The notes under the pieces: model-generated
The model's input: only the letters and a program-made list of their open reading frames with translations
Databases searched by the model: none
What the model was told of the DNA's origin: nothing
Translations under genes and position numbers: made by a program
Part shown: positions 5,792 to 7,190 of the stretch, piece after piece
Numbering within the stretch: the first letter of the stretch is position 1
How the letters are laid out: every line of letters starts with the position of its first letter
Origin: Moraxellaceae bacterium UBA2031
GTDB lineage: Bacteria; Pseudomonadota; Gammaproteobacteria; Pseudomonadales; Moraxellaceae
Direction: 5' to 3'
Length of the DNA stretch: 7,190 bases
Assembly (NCBI GenBank): GCA_002333145.1
Contig: DDBN01000024.1
Coordinates: 6,431-13,620 of the forward strand

Positions 5792-7190
5792 ATCAGACTC
5801 TTATACAGATTCGCAGAATGGTCTCCGGCTTGAGAGTTCGTCTAAGCACAGAGATGCTGGCGCTGATTGCCAGCATCTATTTTGCATTAGCCTGTAATGC
5901 ATCATTTTGGGTGGCTATTGAAAGAGAGGCACCAACGCAACTAGTGCAGAGCAGTCTCTATTTTATTTGTCTGTTTGTTCTGCTCACGGCGCTACAATTC
6001 ATATTGCTGACGCTCATGATAAATAGATGGACCGCAAAGCCTATTCTATTTGTTCTAATCATAATGACGGTAGCGGCAACCTACTTTATGAGTAAGTTCG
6101 GTATTTATCTTGATACCGATATGGTACGAAATGCCCTTAATACGGATTGGCGTGAAACCAGGGAGTTATTGTCAGTAGACATGATTCCCTATTTCTTTAT
6201 GCATGCCACGCTGCCCTTGGCGTTTATCTCGATTATAGAGATTCGTAATGAGCCGTTAAGAGAATCATGGTGGATAAAGCCTGCAGCAGTCGTTTTGGCT
6301 ATCGGTGTTGTTGCACTATCGTTAGCGCCAATTTCACAGTCGCTTATTCCGCAGATTAGAGAAAATAAAGGCCTTCGTCACCTTGTTACACCAGGCAATT
6401 ATTTGATGTCTTTGGCACGTTTATCGGCGGACAAGCCTCACCTCAATCGCGAGGCCAGAGAAGTCATTGGACTGGATGCCATAAAAGTTAACAGTGAGAA
6501 TGAAAAACCGCTGTTATTGATCATTGTTCTTGGTGAGACGGTTAGAGGGGAAAACTGGGGTCTTAATGGTTATACACGACAAACTACGCCTCGCCTTGCT
6601 GCCCTGAATGTCATTAATTTTAGTGACGCCTCATCATGTGGAACCAACACGGAAGTCAGTGTGCCCTGTATGTTTTCCAGTTACGGAAGGCAGCACTACG
6701 ATTTGGATAAAATAAGAAACAGCGAATCGTTTCTTCATGTTTTGGATAGAGGTAAGGTGAGCGTACAGTGGCGCGATAATCAGTCTGGTTGTAAGGGGGT
6801 ATGTGATGGTCTGGATGCGGTTTCTACGGCGCTATTTCAAGACCCCGCTCTATGTAACGCAGAAGGCTGTCTTGATGCAGTTTTGTTGAATGGTCTTAAT
6901 GAGCAAATCCAGAATAAGTCTGGCGATCAAACGATTGTGATGCACCAGATGGGCAATCATGGGCCGTCGTATTATCTACGCTATCCTGAAGCGTTTCGCC
7001 GGTTTGCTCCAGATTGCCGTACCAGTAACTTGGGGGCTTGTACCAGTGAGCAAGTTATCAATAGTTATGATAATGCCATTCTTTATACAGATGATTTTAT
7101 CGCTAATACCATTTCTTTGTTGAGCAGGTTTTCGAGCACGCATCGTGTTGCCATGCTCTACGTTTCAGATCATGGTGAATCACTGGGTGA
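5788..7190 (+). CDS. eptA: Lipid A phosphoethanolamine transferase, EptA/PmrC family (3' end outside window)
   Basis: The frame starts at the ATG overlapping the previous stop (ATGA, 5788-5791) and stays open for 467 codons to the window end; family members are about 540-570 residues, so roughly the last 80-100 are missing. Five membrane segments lie near residues 22-44, 52-78, 84-108, 129-152 and 161-187, followed by the periplasmic sulfatase-like domain. The metal ligands are E250 (VLGETVRGENWG), the nucleophile T288 in CGTNTEVSVPCMFS, and D461-H462 (SDHGES); H391 lies in HQMGNHGPSYY. Cysteine pairs 284/294, 335/339, 356/361 and 410/418 match the family's disulfide pattern. The enzyme moves phosphoethanolamine from phosphatidylethanolamine to lipid A phosphates at the periplasmic face of the inner membrane, reducing negative charge and binding of cationic peptides. 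It carries 10 AGA, 3 AGG and 8 ATA codons, unlike argF. A substrate other than lipid A cannot be excluded. Confidence 0.93.
   Translation, partial: MNQTLIQIRRMVSGLRVRLSTEMLALIASIYFALACNASFWVAIEREAPTQLVQSSLYFICLFVLLTALQFILLTLMINRWTAKPILFVLIIMTVAATYFMSKFGIYLDTDMVRNALNTDWRETRELLSVDMIPYFFMHATLPLAFISIIEIRNEPLRESWWIKPAAVVLAIGVVALSLAPISQSLIPQIRENKGLRHLVTPGNYLMSLARLSADKPHLNREAREVIGLDAIKVNSENEKPLLLIIVLGETVRGENWGLNGYTRQTTPRLAALNVINFSDASSCGTNTEVSVPCMFSSYGRQHYDLDKIRNSESFLHVLDRGKVSVQWRDNQSGCKGVCDGLDAVSTALFQDPALCNAEGCLDAVLLNGLNEQIQNKSGDQTIVMHQMGNHGPSYYLRYPEAFRRFAPDCRTSNLGACTSEQVINSYDNAILYTDDFIANTISLLSRFSSTHRVAMLYVSDHGESLG

Noticed and set aside
1..7190. Search for insertion sequences, CRISPR arrays, tRNA genes and attachment sites
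   Set aside because: No transposase frame, terminal inverted repeats, spaced repeat array, cloverleaf or integrase was seen on either strand.

Overview
The window looks like a chromosomal segment of a betaproteobacterium, most likely of the Alcaligenaceae/Burkholderiales. This rests on protein character (argD/argF, a CGFS glutaredoxin, an EptA-type enzyme) and a base composition near 50% G+C. No 16S rRNA or other species marker is present, so the assignment is inference. The left part (1-2860) is ordinary housekeeping DNA. The right part (3043-7190) is a regulated envelope-modification locus whose last gene runs off the window.

Left to right: the last 49 codons of a probable glycerol kinase (+) end at 150. 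A bidirectional hairpin terminator separates it from a convergent arginine operon on the minus strand, argD then argF, with a 4-base ATGA overlap at 1152-1155. Between argD and the divergent monothiol glutaredoxin gene grxD (2533-2859, +) lies a 193-base intergenic region with one candidate promoter in each direction. A strong GC-rich intrinsic terminator (2907-2933) closes grxD.

Four tightly packed plus-strand genes follow: an OmpR-family response regulator (3043-3720), a HAMP/HisKA sensor histidine kinase (3713-4990, overlapping by 8 bases), a small membrane methyltransferase of the ICMT/PEMT (Ste14-like) type (5084-5791), and a lipid A phosphoethanolamine transferase of the EptA/PmrC family (5788 to the window end, stop not included). 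The last two overlap by ATGA, so they are probably translationally coupled. The most attractive reading is a two-component system that controls a pair of lipid A head-group-modifying enzymes. One transfers phosphoethanolamine. The other, whose substrate is unknown, could methylate a lipid A phosphate, as the Ste14-like LmtA of Leptospira does, or could methylate a phosphoethanolamine amine or the phosphatidylethanolamine donor.

The 93-base gap between the kinase and methyltransferase genes can fold so that an 8-base anti-Shine-Dalgarno element pairs with the methyltransferase ribosome binding site across an internal hairpin. This suggests post-transcriptional control of the two modification genes. 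The eptA gene uses AGA, AGG and ATA codons far more often than argF, consistent with a different evolutionary origin of the cassette's distal end.
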